Origin: Anaerolineales bacterium
GTDB taxonomy: Bacteria; Chloroflexota; Anaerolineae; Anaerolineales; UBA11579
Direction of reading: 5' to 3'
Assembly: GCA_016932165.1 (NCBI GenBank)
Contig: JAFGDK010000022.1
Location: 1 to 64,000, forward strand
DNA: 64,000 nucleotides
Part shown: positions 17,705 through 26,920 of the stretch, piece after piece
How the letters are laid out: every line of letters begins with the position of its first letter
How positions within the stretch are numbered: position 1 is the first letter of the stretch
The notes under the pieces: model-generated
Told to the model about the DNA's origin: nothing
Seen by the model: only the letters and a program-made list of their open reading frames with translations
Database searches by the model: none
Made by a program: the position numbers and the translations under genes

Positions 17705-18699
17705 AATTCATCACCAAAACAGATCTTTCTGCCTGGATCGATGCCCAGATAACCAATTGTGAAGTGGTTGCGCCAATAGAACATAACGGCCATTACCTCT
17801 ACGAGCCAATCCAATCTAGCAGAGAGATTGACTGGTCTTTCACTCGTCCGATCCTGCCGGTAAAAGAATACTTCTTTAATCCAACTGAGCAGATCCTTAC
17901 ATTCACAAAACAATGGGGGAACGTAACCATCCACGAAACCCTGCAGGAAGACCAGCGGATAATTATCGGTGTGCGTCCTTGTGATGCACATGGACTTAAA
18001 GTGCTAGATGCCATGTTCTTAGATGCAGATCCTCTGGATCCCAACTACAAAGCCCATCGAGACCGCACTCTCCTGGTCGGTTTTGCCTGTATTGAAACCC
18101 TCCCAACCTGCTTCTGCACCAGCCTGGGAGAAGGTCCAGATAGCACAGATGGACTGGATTTATTGATCACACCCATCAATGATGGATTTATTGTGGAACC
18201 GGTAACCGCTCGAGGGGAAGGCCTTGCTGCCAGTATGGGTTGGGTTGACCGCGAGATTGAAAAACCTGCCCCACCTGAGATGCCCATTATCCCCTTTCCT
18301 GAACAAGGAGCTTGGGAAGCCCTATTCCATCTGCCGATCTGGGAACAAACAGCCGAGCGATGCCTTAGCTGCCGTATTTGTGCGTATGTCTGTCCTACCT
18401 GCCGATGCTTTGACATCCGCGATGAATTGATCGCTGCCAAGGATGGCAAGCAAGAATTTGAACGGATTCGTGTATGGGATAGCTGTGCCAGCGAAGCCTA
18501 TCGAAAGATTGCCGGCGGCCACAACCCGCGCAAAGCCAAAGCAGAACGCCTGCGCAACCGCTTCTATTGCAAATTCGATTATTTCCCCAGCCAATATGGG
18601 CCTTTGGCCTGTACTGGTTGTGGCCGCTGTATTGAGCTATGTCCGGTAAATATCGACATTTGTGAAACACTCAATCAATTGGCTGAGGTGGTCACATGA
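17701..18699 (+). CDS. AsrA-like 4Fe-4S protein (Flx component)
   Basis: ATG 17701 overlaps the previous stop and gives 332 residues. The N-terminal and middle part (IIGVRPCDAHGLKVLDAMF, FACIETLPTCFCTSLGEGP) and two C-terminal cluster motifs, CLSCRICAYVCPTCRCF and CTGCGRCIELCPVNID, match the anaerobic sulfite reductase subunit A / hydrogenase beta-type family. No sulfite reductase catalytic subunit (AsrC) is nearby, so a Flx-type electron-transfer role is preferred over sulfite reduction. Cytosolic, no signal peptide. Its stop overlaps the next gene. Confidence 0.85.
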   Translation: MKFITKTDLSAWIDAQITNCEVVAPIEHNGHYLYEPIQSSREIDWSFTRPILPVKEYFFNPTEQILTFTKQWGNVTIHETLQEDQRIIIGVRPCDAHGLKVLDAMFLDADPLDPNYKAHRDRTLLVGFACIETLPTCFCTSLGEGPDSTDGLDLLITPINDGFIVEPVTARGEGLAASMGWVDREIEKPAPPEMPIIPFPEQGAWEALFHLPIWEQTAERCLSCRICAYVCPTCRCFDIRDELIAAKDGKQEFERIRVWDSCASEAYRKIAGGHNPRKAKAERLRNRFYCKFDYFPSQYGPLACTGCGRCIELCPVNIDICETLNQLAEVVT

Positions 18700-19541
18700 G
18701 CAATGAATTTGGAAAACCTTCTATGATCCCTTATCTGGCGAAAATCGTCAGTATCGAGAATCTTGCCCCTGAGATCAAACTTTTTGCGGTGGAAATATTA
18801 GAAGGACAGAAACTTGATCCGATGGAATTTAAACCGGGTCAATTTGCCTTCATTTCTGCTTTTGGTGTAGGAGAAGCCCCCTTTGGCATTGCCGCACTGC
18901 CCAAAGATAACAAAAAACTGGAGTTTGCTGTCCAGCGTTTGGGAACTGTCACCACAGAATTACATGAACTTGATTCAGGCGATGTAATTGGTATCCGCGG
19001 ACCGCTTGGCAACCATTTTCCATTAGAAGACTTCCTGGGTAAAGATATCCTTGTCCTGGGTGGCGGCATTGGCGGAGCGCCACTCCGCCCTGTGATTGAA
19101 TACATACTCCAAAAACGTGAGGATTACGGAAGGTTGACGATTCTCTGGGCGGCCAGATCACCAGATTTGCTCCTCTTCAAAGAAGATTATGAAAAATGGC
19201 GGCAATCACCTAACACAGAACTTCACATCACCGTGGACATAGGCACAGAGGATTGGGACGGCAGAGTTGGCCTGATTACCGATTTATTGACGGATATCTC
19301 TCCAGACTCCGAAAATGCCGTCGCAATTACCTGCGGCCCTCCGATCATGATCTTTTATGCAGACAAAGTATTGGATCATCTTGGTTTCCTCCCAGAGCAG
19401 CGTTATGTTACCCTTGAGGCTCGTATGCACTGCGGGATTGGCAAATGCGGCCGCTGCAACCTTGGGGATATCCTCGTGTGTGTAGATGGCCCTGTCTTCT
19501 CAATGGACCAGGTTGGCACTTTGCTGGAACCTTTCCACTAG
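18696..19541 (+). CDS. AsrB/FlxA-like FAD/NAD(P)-binding reductase
   Basis: This 281-residue ferredoxin-NADP+ reductase-like protein starts at ATG 18696 (ATGA overlap). The FAD domain has FKPGQFAFISAFGVGEAPFGIA. The nucleotide domain has VLGGGIGGAPLRPV, the AARSPDLLLFKEDYE segment and the CGPP motif (TCGPPIMI). The C-terminus HCGIGKCGRCNLGDILVCVDGPVF supplies a [2Fe-2S] site as in PyrK and AsrB. It most likely oxidises or reduces NAD(P)H and links the pool to the two 4Fe-4S proteins, MvhD and the HdrAs. Last gene of the operon; a strong terminator follows. Confidence 0.9.
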   Translation: MSNEFGKPSMIPYLAKIVSIENLAPEIKLFAVEILEGQKLDPMEFKPGQFAFISAFGVGEAPFGIAALPKDNKKLEFAVQRLGTVTTELHELDSGDVIGIRGPLGNHFPLEDFLGKDILVLGGGIGGAPLRPVIEYILQKREDYGRLTILWAARSPDLLLFKEDYEKWRQSPNTELHITVDIGTEDWDGRVGLITDLLTDISPDSENAVAITCGPPIMIFYADKVLDHLGFLPEQRYVTLEARMHCGIGKCGRCNLGDILVCVDGPVFSMDQVGTLLEPFH

Positions 19542-19560
19542 TAACAATTTCTAACTGCAC

Positions 19561-19594
19561 AAAAGCGAAGCAAACCAGCTTCGCTTTTCTTTTT
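19561..19594 (+). terminator. Intrinsic terminator of the hdr/flx operon
   Basis: AAAAGCGAAGC (19561-19571) / GCTTCGCTTTT (19578-19588) is a perfect 11-bp stem with loop AAACCA followed by CTTTTT. It marks the end of the six-gene transcript. Confidence 0.92.
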
Positions 19595-19680
19595 AACGGT
19601 TTGTTCAGAGAAAAAATTCTTAACAGAAAATTTTTAAGCCTTACCTAAAACTGATGGGGGATTCAGTCTAGTAGAAAAGA

Positions 19681-20568
19681 TCAACTTGAACCCAAAAACT
19701 TTTGGAACTCAGCCGGCCACTGACCATTTTGGTAAACCCCCCACTCTTCGATATGGCTTGCCTGATCACCATTACTTAGTGTCACCACTGGACCCAGCGT
19801 TTCGAGCTCAATAAAATCAGGGTTGCAGTAGATCTGGCTGGAGGCTCCCCGATCAAGATAATTTCCGCCCTCCACAAAATCTGCCCGTTTGATGAACAAT
19901 AAATCATCCAAAGCATAGCCAATCCAACCCATCGGATTTGGACTCCCGATCTTTAAAGCCCCCTCCTCCATATTGGCAATTACATATATCCCCCAATTCT
20001 CCAACCAAATATTGGGGGAATCAAGATCAGTATAGGGCCACAAAACAATATTCCGATTCGGCAGCAGCCCATATCGGTCAGCATGATCTGTTTTTTGGGG
20101 GATCACAGCTTTACCGCCAGGTTTCAGCTGGGTGATTGCCCAAGGTGCCAGCGTGAAAGTGTCGTTACCATGGTAGGTTAGGATGTGAGTAACGGTAATT
20201 TTGGCTTCATCATCCGATAGCTGGATCGATATGCCCTTCTGGACCCTGGTCGGCTCATCCATCTCTTGGATCAGTTCAACGCCATTCTGAGTTTGCCGCC
20301 ATCCGACTGGTTTGCTGTCTGGGATATAGGTGGTTGCGGGATCTTCTGGTGCATACCACAAACGGTGTCCGCCAATCAGCGCCAGATCACCCTCACCTGA
20401 ATATTCCAGCACGGCATCCGGAAGTTCTGCAAATAAATTGTCTTTACCAAATGCAGATAAACTTATAATTCGAGGCCCGGTAGATACCGTAACCATCAGG
20501 CTGATCATCGCATTGGATACTTCCACCACCTCGTAACCCTGATAGCTTCTCGTTTTGACCTCCACCAT
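19681..20568 (-). CDS. DUF4380-like protein (mutarotase-like fold)
   Basis: This 295-residue protein with no signal peptide has a beta-rich pattern. Segments such as STGPRIISLSAFGKDNLFAE, GGHRLWYAPEDP and GWIGYALDDLLFIKR resemble the DUF4380 / galactose-mutarotase-like carbohydrate-binding superfamily. A His-Arg-Leu-Trp motif near residue 69 may line the pocket. AAGGAGAGAG precedes the ATG. It stands in the same direction as the arsenate-reductase-like gene. The substrate is unknown. Confidence 0.65.
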   Translation of the reverse strand: MVEVKTRSYQGYEVVEVSNAMISLMVTVSTGPRIISLSAFGKDNLFAELPDAVLEYSGEGDLALIGGHRLWYAPEDPATTYIPDSKPVGWRQTQNGVELIQEMDEPTRVQKGISIQLSDDEAKITVTHILTYHGNDTFTLAPWAITQLKPGGKAVIPQKTDHADRYGLLPNRNIVLWPYTDLDSPNIWLENWGIYVIANMEEGALKIGSPNPMGWIGYALDDLLFIKRADFVEGGNYLDRGASSQIYCNPDFIELETLGPVVTLSNGDQASHIEEWGVYQNGQWPAEFQKFLGSS

Positions 20569-20613
20569 AACTCTCTCCTTGCAATTGGGATAACCTCTAC
20601 CCAGGATTATAAT

Positions 20614-21033
20614 CTACTCCTGTTCGTGAAGAAATCCTAATACCTGGTCTGCAATTTGCTCACGCACATCCCTGAAGACTGACTCGACTTCTTCCTCGCT
20701 CCCTTCAGCCTTTGCCGGATCAATAAAACCGATATGGTGGCGGCTGCCCTTCCCCAACCAAACGGGACAATTTTCTGCTGCGTCTCCGCATACTGTGATC
20801 ATCAGATCCCAGTCGACATCCGGGAGAGCGCCAATGTGTTTGGATTCTCCCTCCCACTCGATTCCCACTTCACCCAGCACCTTAACTGCCAGGGGGTGAA
20901 CGTAACCCGCCGGGTCAGTCCCTGCACTGTATGCGTCCCACAAATCTCCCAATTGTTGATTAATCAATGCCTCAGCCATTTGCGAACGGCAAGAATTACC
21001 TGTACATAGAATCAAAACCTTCTTTTTATTCAT
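20614..21033 (-). CDS. arsC: Arsenate reductase, LMW phosphatase family
   Basis: This 139-residue protein starts with VLILCTGNSCRSQMAEA, the P-loop CX5R of low-molecular-weight phosphatases and thioredoxin-linked arsenate reductases. ITVCGDAAENCPVW supplies the two further cysteines of the ArsC redox relay, and HIGFIDPAKAEGSEEE the catalytic Asp. It reduces arsenate to arsenite in the cytoplasm. No arsR or efflux pump is next to it. ATAGGAG precedes the ATG. Confidence 0.9.
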   Translation of the reverse strand: MNKKKVLILCTGNSCRSQMAEALINQQLGDLWDAYSAGTDPAGYVHPLAVKVLGEVGIEWEGESKHIGALPDVDWDLMITVCGDAAENCPVWLGKGSRHHIGFIDPAKAEGSEEEVESVFRDVREQIADQVLGFLHEQE

Positions 21034-21111
21034 CTAAGTTGCTCCTATCCAGTCAATTCCACTATTCTATCCCCTGGCTGAATTGAAGTTGTAAACAATT
21101 TGTAAGAACAA

Positions 21112-21151
21112 GAAAAAAGCATCAATTTATCAGAACACCTAAATTGATGCT
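21112..21151 (-). terminator. Intrinsic terminator of the liv operon
   Basis: AGCATCAATTTA (21118-21129) / TAAATTGATGCT (21140-21151), a 12-bp stem with a 10-base loop, is followed on the minus strand by TTTTTTCTTG. It lies 28 bases after the livM stop. Confidence 0.85.
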
Positions 21152-21179
21152 CACTAACTTTTATAAACGAGTTTAGACT

Positions 21180-22244
21180 TTATTTTTCCAATTTGAGCAG
21201 TTTTAGTAAACGCTTCCGTCCCTCCGTGATCTTTGCGGATTGCATCCGCCAGGTACCCACAATTCCGAATGGCAGATAAAGTACGATCAGGATGTAGATA
21301 GCCCCATTAATGAAACTGGCACTCTCGCCCAGGTATCTTCGTAATCCAAAATCTAACAATCTGTAAACTGCCGCACCCACCAGGGCGCCGTTTAAGGTGC
21401 CCACCCCCCCAATCAAAATGATTAACAATGCCGTCACTGTAAATCCCAAACCCGCGGTATTTGGGGATACAATTGGCTGATAAAGAGTATGAAGCGTCCC
21501 GGCTAATGCAGCTGTAACTGAGGAGAGAACCAACGCCACAATCTTAAAGTAAAAAGTATTGAACCCAAGCATCTTCGCTCGGTCCTCATTTTCTCGAATC
21601 GCCACACACACGCGGCCTGTGGGTGAATCTACAAACCGCTTGTATATAAAATAAACCACCAGAAGCAGGACGATTGCGACAAAATAAAAAGTCAACCGGT
21701 GGGTAGCGGGGTTAATAAATTCAGGCACAGGCACTGCCTGCAGGCCCACGTCTGCCCCCGTATAGTCGCCCACCTCACGAGACATAATCACAATATGGAA
21801 AACTGAACCCAATCCCAATGTCACCAGAGCAAACGTGATTCCTTTTACCCGTGGAAGAACTATCCCAAAAAGGAACGCGTTCACCACTGCAATCACCAAA
21901 ACCCAAACCAATGTCATTCCCAGGGACAGATCAAAACTCTTCAGCAGAATCCCAGAAAGATAAGCTCCTGCCGCAAAAAACATCGAGTGACCAAAAGAAA
22001 GCAGCCCGGTAATCCCAAAGATCAAATCATAACTGAGGGCATAAATCGCCAGAATGAAAATCTCTATTGCCAGTCCTTGCACAAATTTTGAAGTACCGCT
22101 CTCATTCTGCCATACCGCACCCAGGGAAGCACCCTCAAACAACCCGACAATGAATGGCAAAACCACCAGGGCCAGAAGGGAGAGTATCAAACCTCTGTTT
22201 TGAGAAACAAACGAATTAACAGTGGGAGATGTCTTTTCAGTCAC
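21180..22244 (-). CDS. livM: Branched-chain amino acid-type ABC permease
   Basis: This 354-residue membrane protein has about nine to ten helices. The family segments YDLIFGITGLLSFGHSMFF, LGFNTFYFKIVALVLSS and IGGVGTLNGALVGAA are present. It forms the importer channel with the LivH-like permease. Translation probably starts at GTG 22244, placed 7 bases after AAGGAG, which itself lies in the last codons of livH. The name follows family only; such systems also import aromatic acids, urea and short-chain amides. Confidence 0.93.
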   Translation of the reverse strand: MTEKTSPTVNSFVSQNRGLILSLLALVVLPFIVGLFEGASLGAVWQNESGTSKFVQGLAIEIFILAIYALSYDLIFGITGLLSFGHSMFFAAGAYLSGILLKSFDLSLGMTLVWVLVIAVVNAFLFGIVLPRVKGITFALVTLGLGSVFHIVIMSREVGDYTGADVGLQAVPVPEFINPATHRLTFYFVAIVLLLVVYFIYKRFVDSPTGRVCVAIRENEDRAKMLGFNTFYFKIVALVLSSVTAALAGTLHTLYQPIVSPNTAGLGFTVTALLIILIGGVGTLNGALVGAAVYRLLDFGLRRYLGESASFINGAIYILIVLYLPFGIVGTWRMQSAKITEGRKRLLKLLKLEK

Positions 22245-22247
22245 AGA

Positions 22248-23795
22248 TTACTCCTTCCTGCCCAGCAATCCATTTGGCATGAGCAATAATATGATTACCA
22301 TCAGCAGCACCGTGGAGGCCGGAACCAATGGCGGCGTTGGCTTGAATATAATCTCTGTAAATGGTATTGGGATCCCAATAGCACCATATTTAATAATGAA
22401 CTGCTGTAATAATCCAACCAGAATGGAACCCAATGCTGCTCCAGGATAGCTGGTCAGCCCTCCAATTGCCAAAGCAATCAGCGCGTTCAATAACAGGCTC
22501 TCCCCCATCACATTTGATAACCCCATCGATGGAGCTGCTAAAGCGCCTCCCAGGGCAGCCAGACCAACACCCAACGCAAATACCAAAGTGAATACCCGCC
22601 GCACGTTGATCCCCAGAGCCTCAACCATCTCGCCATCTTGCACACCTGCCCGGATGATCATCCCCAACTTGGATCGCTGCAAAAGCATCCAGACTGTGAT
22701 CAGCACCACCAGCCCCACAACGGGAATGAATATCTCGTTATACACTCGTATCCGGCCATCTAGTAATTCGATTGTCGAACAATGATACTGAACCAGATCG
22801 GCCAGCGTGGTTGCCGGGCACCCTTCTCCGGTACCAGAGAACATCGCCGGTTTGGGCATCACAAATTCTGGCCTCCCCCATATTGCCCGCACCACCTCTA
22901 TACCGATCGCGCTCAACCCGATCGTCAACATTAATTGGTATATTGGACGAACATATAACGGCCGGATCAATGTGGATTCCATCACACCACCCAGCAAAAT
23001 ACCGAAGGATACCGCTGACAATACAGCAAGAAAGAACAACCAATTGGAATTTATACCTGTAAGAAATGCTGTTAGCCCATCATTTAAAAACAATGCCGCC
23101 AACCCAACCAGTGCAACCATGAAAAATCCCAAATAACTTCGCCAACCAACTTTTAAATTCGCTTGAGTGCTTTTCTTGAAAAGGCTAAGGCTGAAACCTG
23201 CGATGAGACTACCTGCCATCAAACCGATTGCCGCCACGGCAGGTGAAATTTCTTCAAATGGCTCACCTTCTGGCAGCACCAATAAACCCTGGTCTGCCAT
23301 GAAAGAATACGTCACCGGGCTTTGAGCATAATTTCCCACATCCCATATCGTGATTGGAAAGCGTCTGAATACTAGAACAACAATCACTGCCGCCAGCATA
23401 AGACCCATCCAGGGCAATGCTTTTCTTAAAAACCCATCGATTCTTATCCCTTCACGCAGCCTGTCCCACAACCCTGAAAGCATGAACCCGCTGACCAGCA
23501 GCAAACCTGGCGCAAGCAAATCCACAAAAGTATCAGGACGCACATATACCGTCCAGGCGACGTAAGCGCCGATCATGAACATTGTGCCATGCGCCAGGTT
23601 CAGCACATCCAGCAAGCCAAAAATCAGAGAAAAACCTGAAGCCACCAGGAAAGTGACTGCCCCAACCGATAATCCTCGCAGCAAGGTGATTACCCAATCT
23701 TCTGTGTCCATCCCTCGAGCTGCCATCACAAAGAAGATTACCAGCACCAAAATGGTCAGCCACAAAACGAGATTCTTTCTAATCACATTTATCAT
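22248..23795 (-). CDS. livH: Branched-chain amino acid-type ABC permease, enlarged
   Basis: LivH permeases are usually about 290-310 residues; this one has 515. The N-terminal FSLIFGLLDVLNLAHGTMFM and C-terminal IRAGVQDGEMVEALGINVRR with GGLTSYPGAALGSILVG are the normal family core. Between them lie an extra block of about 150 residues (roughly 85-265), predicted to add several helices and an extracytoplasmic loop, and a second loop with two cysteines (GEGCPATTL, QYHCST). AAGGAG precedes the ATG. The extra loops could interact with the binding protein. Confidence 0.9.
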   Translation of the reverse strand: MINVIRKNLVLWLTILVLVIFFVMAARGMDTEDWVITLLRGLSVGAVTFLVASGFSLIFGLLDVLNLAHGTMFMIGAYVAWTVYVRPDTFVDLLAPGLLLVSGFMLSGLWDRLREGIRIDGFLRKALPWMGLMLAAVIVVLVFRRFPITIWDVGNYAQSPVTYSFMADQGLLVLPEGEPFEEISPAVAAIGLMAGSLIAGFSLSLFKKSTQANLKVGWRSYLGFFMVALVGLAALFLNDGLTAFLTGINSNWLFFLAVLSAVSFGILLGGVMESTLIRPLYVRPIYQLMLTIGLSAIGIEVVRAIWGRPEFVMPKPAMFSGTGEGCPATTLADLVQYHCSTIELLDGRIRVYNEIFIPVVGLVVLITVWMLLQRSKLGMIIRAGVQDGEMVEALGINVRRVFTLVFALGVGLAALGGALAAPSMGLSNVMGESLLLNALIALAIGGLTSYPGAALGSILVGLLQQFIIKYGAIGIPIPFTEIIFKPTPPLVPASTVLLMVIILLLMPNGLLGRKE

Positions 23796-23804
23796 CTCTG
23801 CTCC

Positions 23805-24509
23805 TTACGCCGCTCCCAGGTATCGATGGATCGTCTCGTGATCATTCACCAAATCTTTCATCATCCCGCTTTTCACCGATTTTCCTTCCTCAATGATCAC
23901 AAAATATTCCGCCAGCTGGCTTGCCACTAGAAAATTCTGTTCAACCAATACAACCGTGCTCTCAACAGAAAGCCGACTGATCACTTTCATCATCTGTTCG
24001 ATCAGCACCGGCGCCAGCCCCTCACTCGGCTCATCGATGAGCAGCAATTTGTTATCGGCCACCAAAGCTCTGGCGATTGCCAGCATTTGTTGTTGACCGC
24101 CAGACAGATTTGCCCCAGAGAGCGTGATCAAACGCTTCAAGTCTGGGAAGAGATCAAAGATCATATCTGACTTCCGGGTGTAGTCACCCTTCTCTCTCTC
24201 AGCAATCTTAAGATTCTCCTCGACACTCAGATCGCGAAAGATTGCCCGATGTTCAGGCACATACCCAATCCCCAACGCCGCGATGTCAAAAGACCGCATC
24301 CCGCTTAGGTCCCTCCCATCAAAGACCACTTTTCCCTGGCGTGGGGCCGTCAATCCTAAAATTGACTTCAAAGTGGTTGTCTTGCCAGCCCCGTTTCGCC
24401 CCAGCAATGCTGTGATGCTGCCCTGCGGCACTCCCAGACTGACCCCTTCTAATATGTGATATTGGCCAATAAATGTGTGGATTTCTTGTACATCCAGAAG
24501 AGTATCCAT
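23805..24509 (-). CDS. livF: ABC importer ATPase, LivF type
   Basis: ATG 24509 (MDTLLDVQEIHTF) is the likely start, preceded by GAGG and lying 7 bases after the livG stop; the longer frame to 24578 overlaps livG. The protein has 234 residues: Walker A GRNGAGKTT, Q-loop region, signature LSGGQQQMLAIARAL, Walker B LLLIDEPSEGLAP and switch His in the VVLVEQN-type form. LivF pairs with LivG to drive import. Confidence 0.93.
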   Translation of the reverse strand: MDTLLDVQEIHTFIGQYHILEGVSLGVPQGSITALLGRNGAGKTTTLKSILGLTAPRQGKVVFDGRDLSGMRSFDIAALGIGYVPEHRAIFRDLSVEENLKIAEREKGDYTRKSDMIFDLFPDLKRLITLSGANLSGGQQQMLAIARALVADNKLLLIDEPSEGLAPVLIEQMMKVISRLSVESTVVLVEQNFLVASQLAEYFVIIEEGKSVKSGMMKDLVNDHETIHRYLGAA

Positions 24510-24516
24510 GCAAACC

Positions 24517-25302
24517 TCACAGATCCAATTGGTACAAACCGCCCAGATAAGCAGTTTGCACGGTTTCATTTGCCGCAATTTCAGAGGGGCTCCCCTCCGC
24601 CAGCACAGCCCCTTGGTGCATCACCGTGATCACATCCGAAACACTCATCACCACATTCATATTGTGTTCTACCAGCATCACTGTTTTATCACCCGCCTGT
24701 TGTATTCCTTGAATCAGGGTAATCAGCTCGGGCACCTGCTCAGCCGCCATCCCCGCAGTCGGTTCATCCAACAGCAGAACTTCAGGATCAGGGGCAAGAA
24801 TCATCCCCAATTCTAATTTCCGTTGATCCCCATGGGGCAGCATTCTTGCAGGGGTTGTCGCCCTATCGACCAATCCCACCAGTTCAATCACTTCCCATGA
24901 TCGATTTGCATATGACTGGAACGAACCTGTTCGGCGGTAGAATTTAAAGTTATCTCTTCCCATTGCCTGACTTGCCAACCGGATATTTTCAAATACCGTG
25001 AGATTAGGAAAAATATTCGTAATCTGGAACGAGCGTCCAATCCCAAAATGGATCGTTCGGTGAACTGGTTGATTGGTGATATCCTTCCCTTTGAAGAACA
25101 CTTTTCCACTGGTCGGTTCAAGGTTTCCGCTTAGCAGATTGAAAAAAGTGGTTTTCCCGGCTCCATTCGGGCCGATGATCGCATGCAGAGTGTTTTTATG
25201 CACCTTGATGCTGACATCATTCACGGCCACCAGCCCCCCGAATACCTTTCGAAGATCTTCCGTTTCAAAAATGATTTCTGAGTCCATATCACCTTCCATC
25301 AT
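24517..25302 (-). CDS. livG: ABC importer ATPase, LivG type
   Basis: This protein of up to 261 residues has Walker A GPNGAGKTT, the LivG-specific Q-loop region GIGRSFQITNIFPNLTV, MLPHGDQRKLELGMILA in place of the usual LSxGxQ signature (typical of LivG), Walker B VLLLDEPTAGMA and switch MLVEHNMNVVM. The start may be ATG 25302 or ATG 25287; the second follows GGAAGG closely. It sits downstream of livK behind a strong hairpin. Confidence 0.93.
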   Translation of the reverse strand: MMEGDMDSEIIFETEDLRKVFGGLVAVNDVSIKVHKNTLHAIIGPNGAGKTTFFNLLSGNLEPTSGKVFFKGKDITNQPVHRTIHFGIGRSFQITNIFPNLTVFENIRLASQAMGRDNFKFYRRTGSFQSYANRSWEVIELVGLVDRATTPARMLPHGDQRKLELGMILAPDPEVLLLDEPTAGMAAEQVPELITLIQGIQQAGDKTVMLVEHNMNVVMSVSDVITVMHQGAVLAEGSPSEIAANETVQTAYLGGLYQLDL

Positions 25303-25372
25303 GTTAGTGTGTCATCCTGAGCGCTGCAAAACCCCCCCCACTTCACCCCGCTCAGCATAACAAACCAAAAGA

Positions 25373-25401
25373 TTTCCTGGGGGCAAAATGCCCCCAGGAA
25401 A
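25373..25401 (-). terminator. Hairpin between livK and livG (attenuator)
   Basis: TTTCCTGGGGGC (25373-25384) / GCCCCCAGGAAA (25390-25401) is a perfect 12-bp stem with a 5-base loop. On the minus strand TCTTTTGG follows, a weak T-run. Partial termination here would give more binding protein than membrane components, as is common in Liv operons. Confidence 0.75.
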
Positions 25402-25422
25402 ATTCTCCTTTACAGTTGATGA

Positions 25423-26847
25423 TTATTCGCCGCTAAGAGAACCGTAGGGCAGATCGCCGCAGCGGTCCGCCAGTTCTTCCGGCAGCAAGCACGGAGGCTC
25501 GGGGCGAGTGGTTTCTACGTACTCATAGTATGCAGCATCGGCAGCCGTAAGATCAATCAGCTTAAGGATGTACATATCCTGGATTGCCACATGGTCTTCC
25601 GGACGAATATAGACCGTACCTTTTGGTCCTTCAAAGGTCATACCTTCCATCACGCCGACCAGTGCGTCCCCAGATACATCACCGTTGGTTGCCTTGATCG
25701 CCTCTACCACCATGATGGCTGCATTCATGCCGTCCGCGTCAAACAGGTCTGGAGCCGTTCCGTATCGGGCCTTATCCTCTGCAAAGAGGAAGTCATTGGC
25801 AGCGTTGTTAGGTGCTGACCAATGGTAGAGGATACCATTCGTGCTGCCAACAGCATTGCCGTACCACAGGGGCATCAGCACATTGTCGATGAAGGTCGCG
25901 CCCAGGGCCATTTCCTCGTTCACGCCCAGGTCGGTGGCAGCCTGCATCAGCGGGACAAAGCCGCTGCCAGCCCAGGTCACGATATAAGCCTCTGCGCCGG
26001 AATCCAACACCTGCTCCATGTAAGGAGTAAAGTCGGTCGTATCTGCTGGTGCAAAGATATCATCCGCCACAAATGTGGCTCCCGCCAGCGAGCAGGCATC
26101 GCGGAACGCAGTCGCAGAACCCCAACCAAATGCATAATCCGGGGCGATCTGCACGAAACTCTCGTACTGTTTTGCCAGGTACAGACATTCGTTGATCGCA
26201 TCCTGGTAGTTGTTGCGGCTGGTGCGGAAGGTGTACTCATTGAAATTCACGCCTGTGATGTCATTCGCCGCGGCTGGCGCAACAATCAGAGGCACTTTGC
26301 TCTCAAAAGCAATCCCCTGCAAGGTCGCCGTAGCGCCAGAGGAAACCGTACCTACCAGAATATCAACGCCTTCAACATCGATCAGTTCGCGCGCCACGGT
26401 TGCCGTGTTTTCTGGGTTGCTTTGGTCATCCCGCACAAACACTTGGATTTCACATCCTTCCAACATGAAATTGTTTTCTTGGGCGGCGGCAAAATCAAAC
26501 ATCCCCCCCGCAGAGCCAGGGGCACCGGTTGCATATTCCATTCCCAGCATAAATGAGCGCAAGATATGTGCGCCATATATCGCTAGCGAGCCGGTCGCGT
26601 CTGTGATCAATCCTACTTTGATCGGCTCCTCACAGGTCAAGCCAGCCGCGGGTTCTTCAACTGGTGCTTCAGTTGGTGCTTCCGCAGGCTCTTCTGCTGG
26701 TTCTTCAACCGGTTCCTCTACTGGTTCATTCACCATGTCATCGTTGGTATCCACAGGTTCTTCGGTATTTCCACCACCGCACGCGGTCAGAACCAGCATC
26801 AGGATAACCATCACGAAAAACAATACTCTAAGGGACTTTTTCATCAA
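25423..26847 (-). CDS. livK: Substrate-binding lipoprotein of the Liv-type importer
   Basis: This 474-residue protein has a lipoprotein signal (MLVLTACGGG) and a low-complexity Glu/Pro/Val/Ala linker to about residue 68. The type I periplasmic binding fold starts with IKVGLITDATGSLAIYGAH. Features such as DDQSNPENTATVARELI, VGTVSSGATATLQGIA and IAPDYAFGWGSATAF are typical of the LivK/AmiC branch. It captures the substrate outside the membrane for LivHMGF. GATAGGAG precedes the ATG. It is the first gene of the liv unit and lies just downstream of the catabolic genes on the same strand. Confidence 0.93.
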   Translation of the reverse strand: MMKKSLRVLFFVMVILMLVLTACGGGNTEEPVDTNDDMVNEPVEEPVEEPAEEPAEAPTEAPVEEPAAGLTCEEPIKVGLITDATGSLAIYGAHILRSFMLGMEYATGAPGSAGGMFDFAAAQENNFMLEGCEIQVFVRDDQSNPENTATVARELIDVEGVDILVGTVSSGATATLQGIAFESKVPLIVAPAAANDITGVNFNEYTFRTSRNNYQDAINECLYLAKQYESFVQIAPDYAFGWGSATAFRDACSLAGATFVADDIFAPADTTDFTPYMEQVLDSGAEAYIVTWAGSGFVPLMQAATDLGVNEEMALGATFIDNVLMPLWYGNAVGSTNGILYHWSAPNNAANDFLFAEDKARYGTAPDLFDADGMNAAIMVVEAIKATNGDVSGDALVGVMEGMTFEGPKGTVYIRPEDHVAIQDMYILKLIDLTAADAAYYEYVETTRPEPPCLLPEELADRCGDLPYGSLSGE

Positions 26848-26920
26848 TCTCTCCTATCAAATAGTGTACATTGGGAATAACTATTCAACTTTAAGTTTCT
26901 TTTCCTTTATACTTCACCTC

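Noticed and set aside
17701-19541. AsrA/AsrB assignment as a dissimilatory sulfite reductase
   Set aside because: No AsrC or Dsr siroheme subunit is present and the genes are embedded in an hdrA-mvhD operon, so a Flx-type role is preferred.
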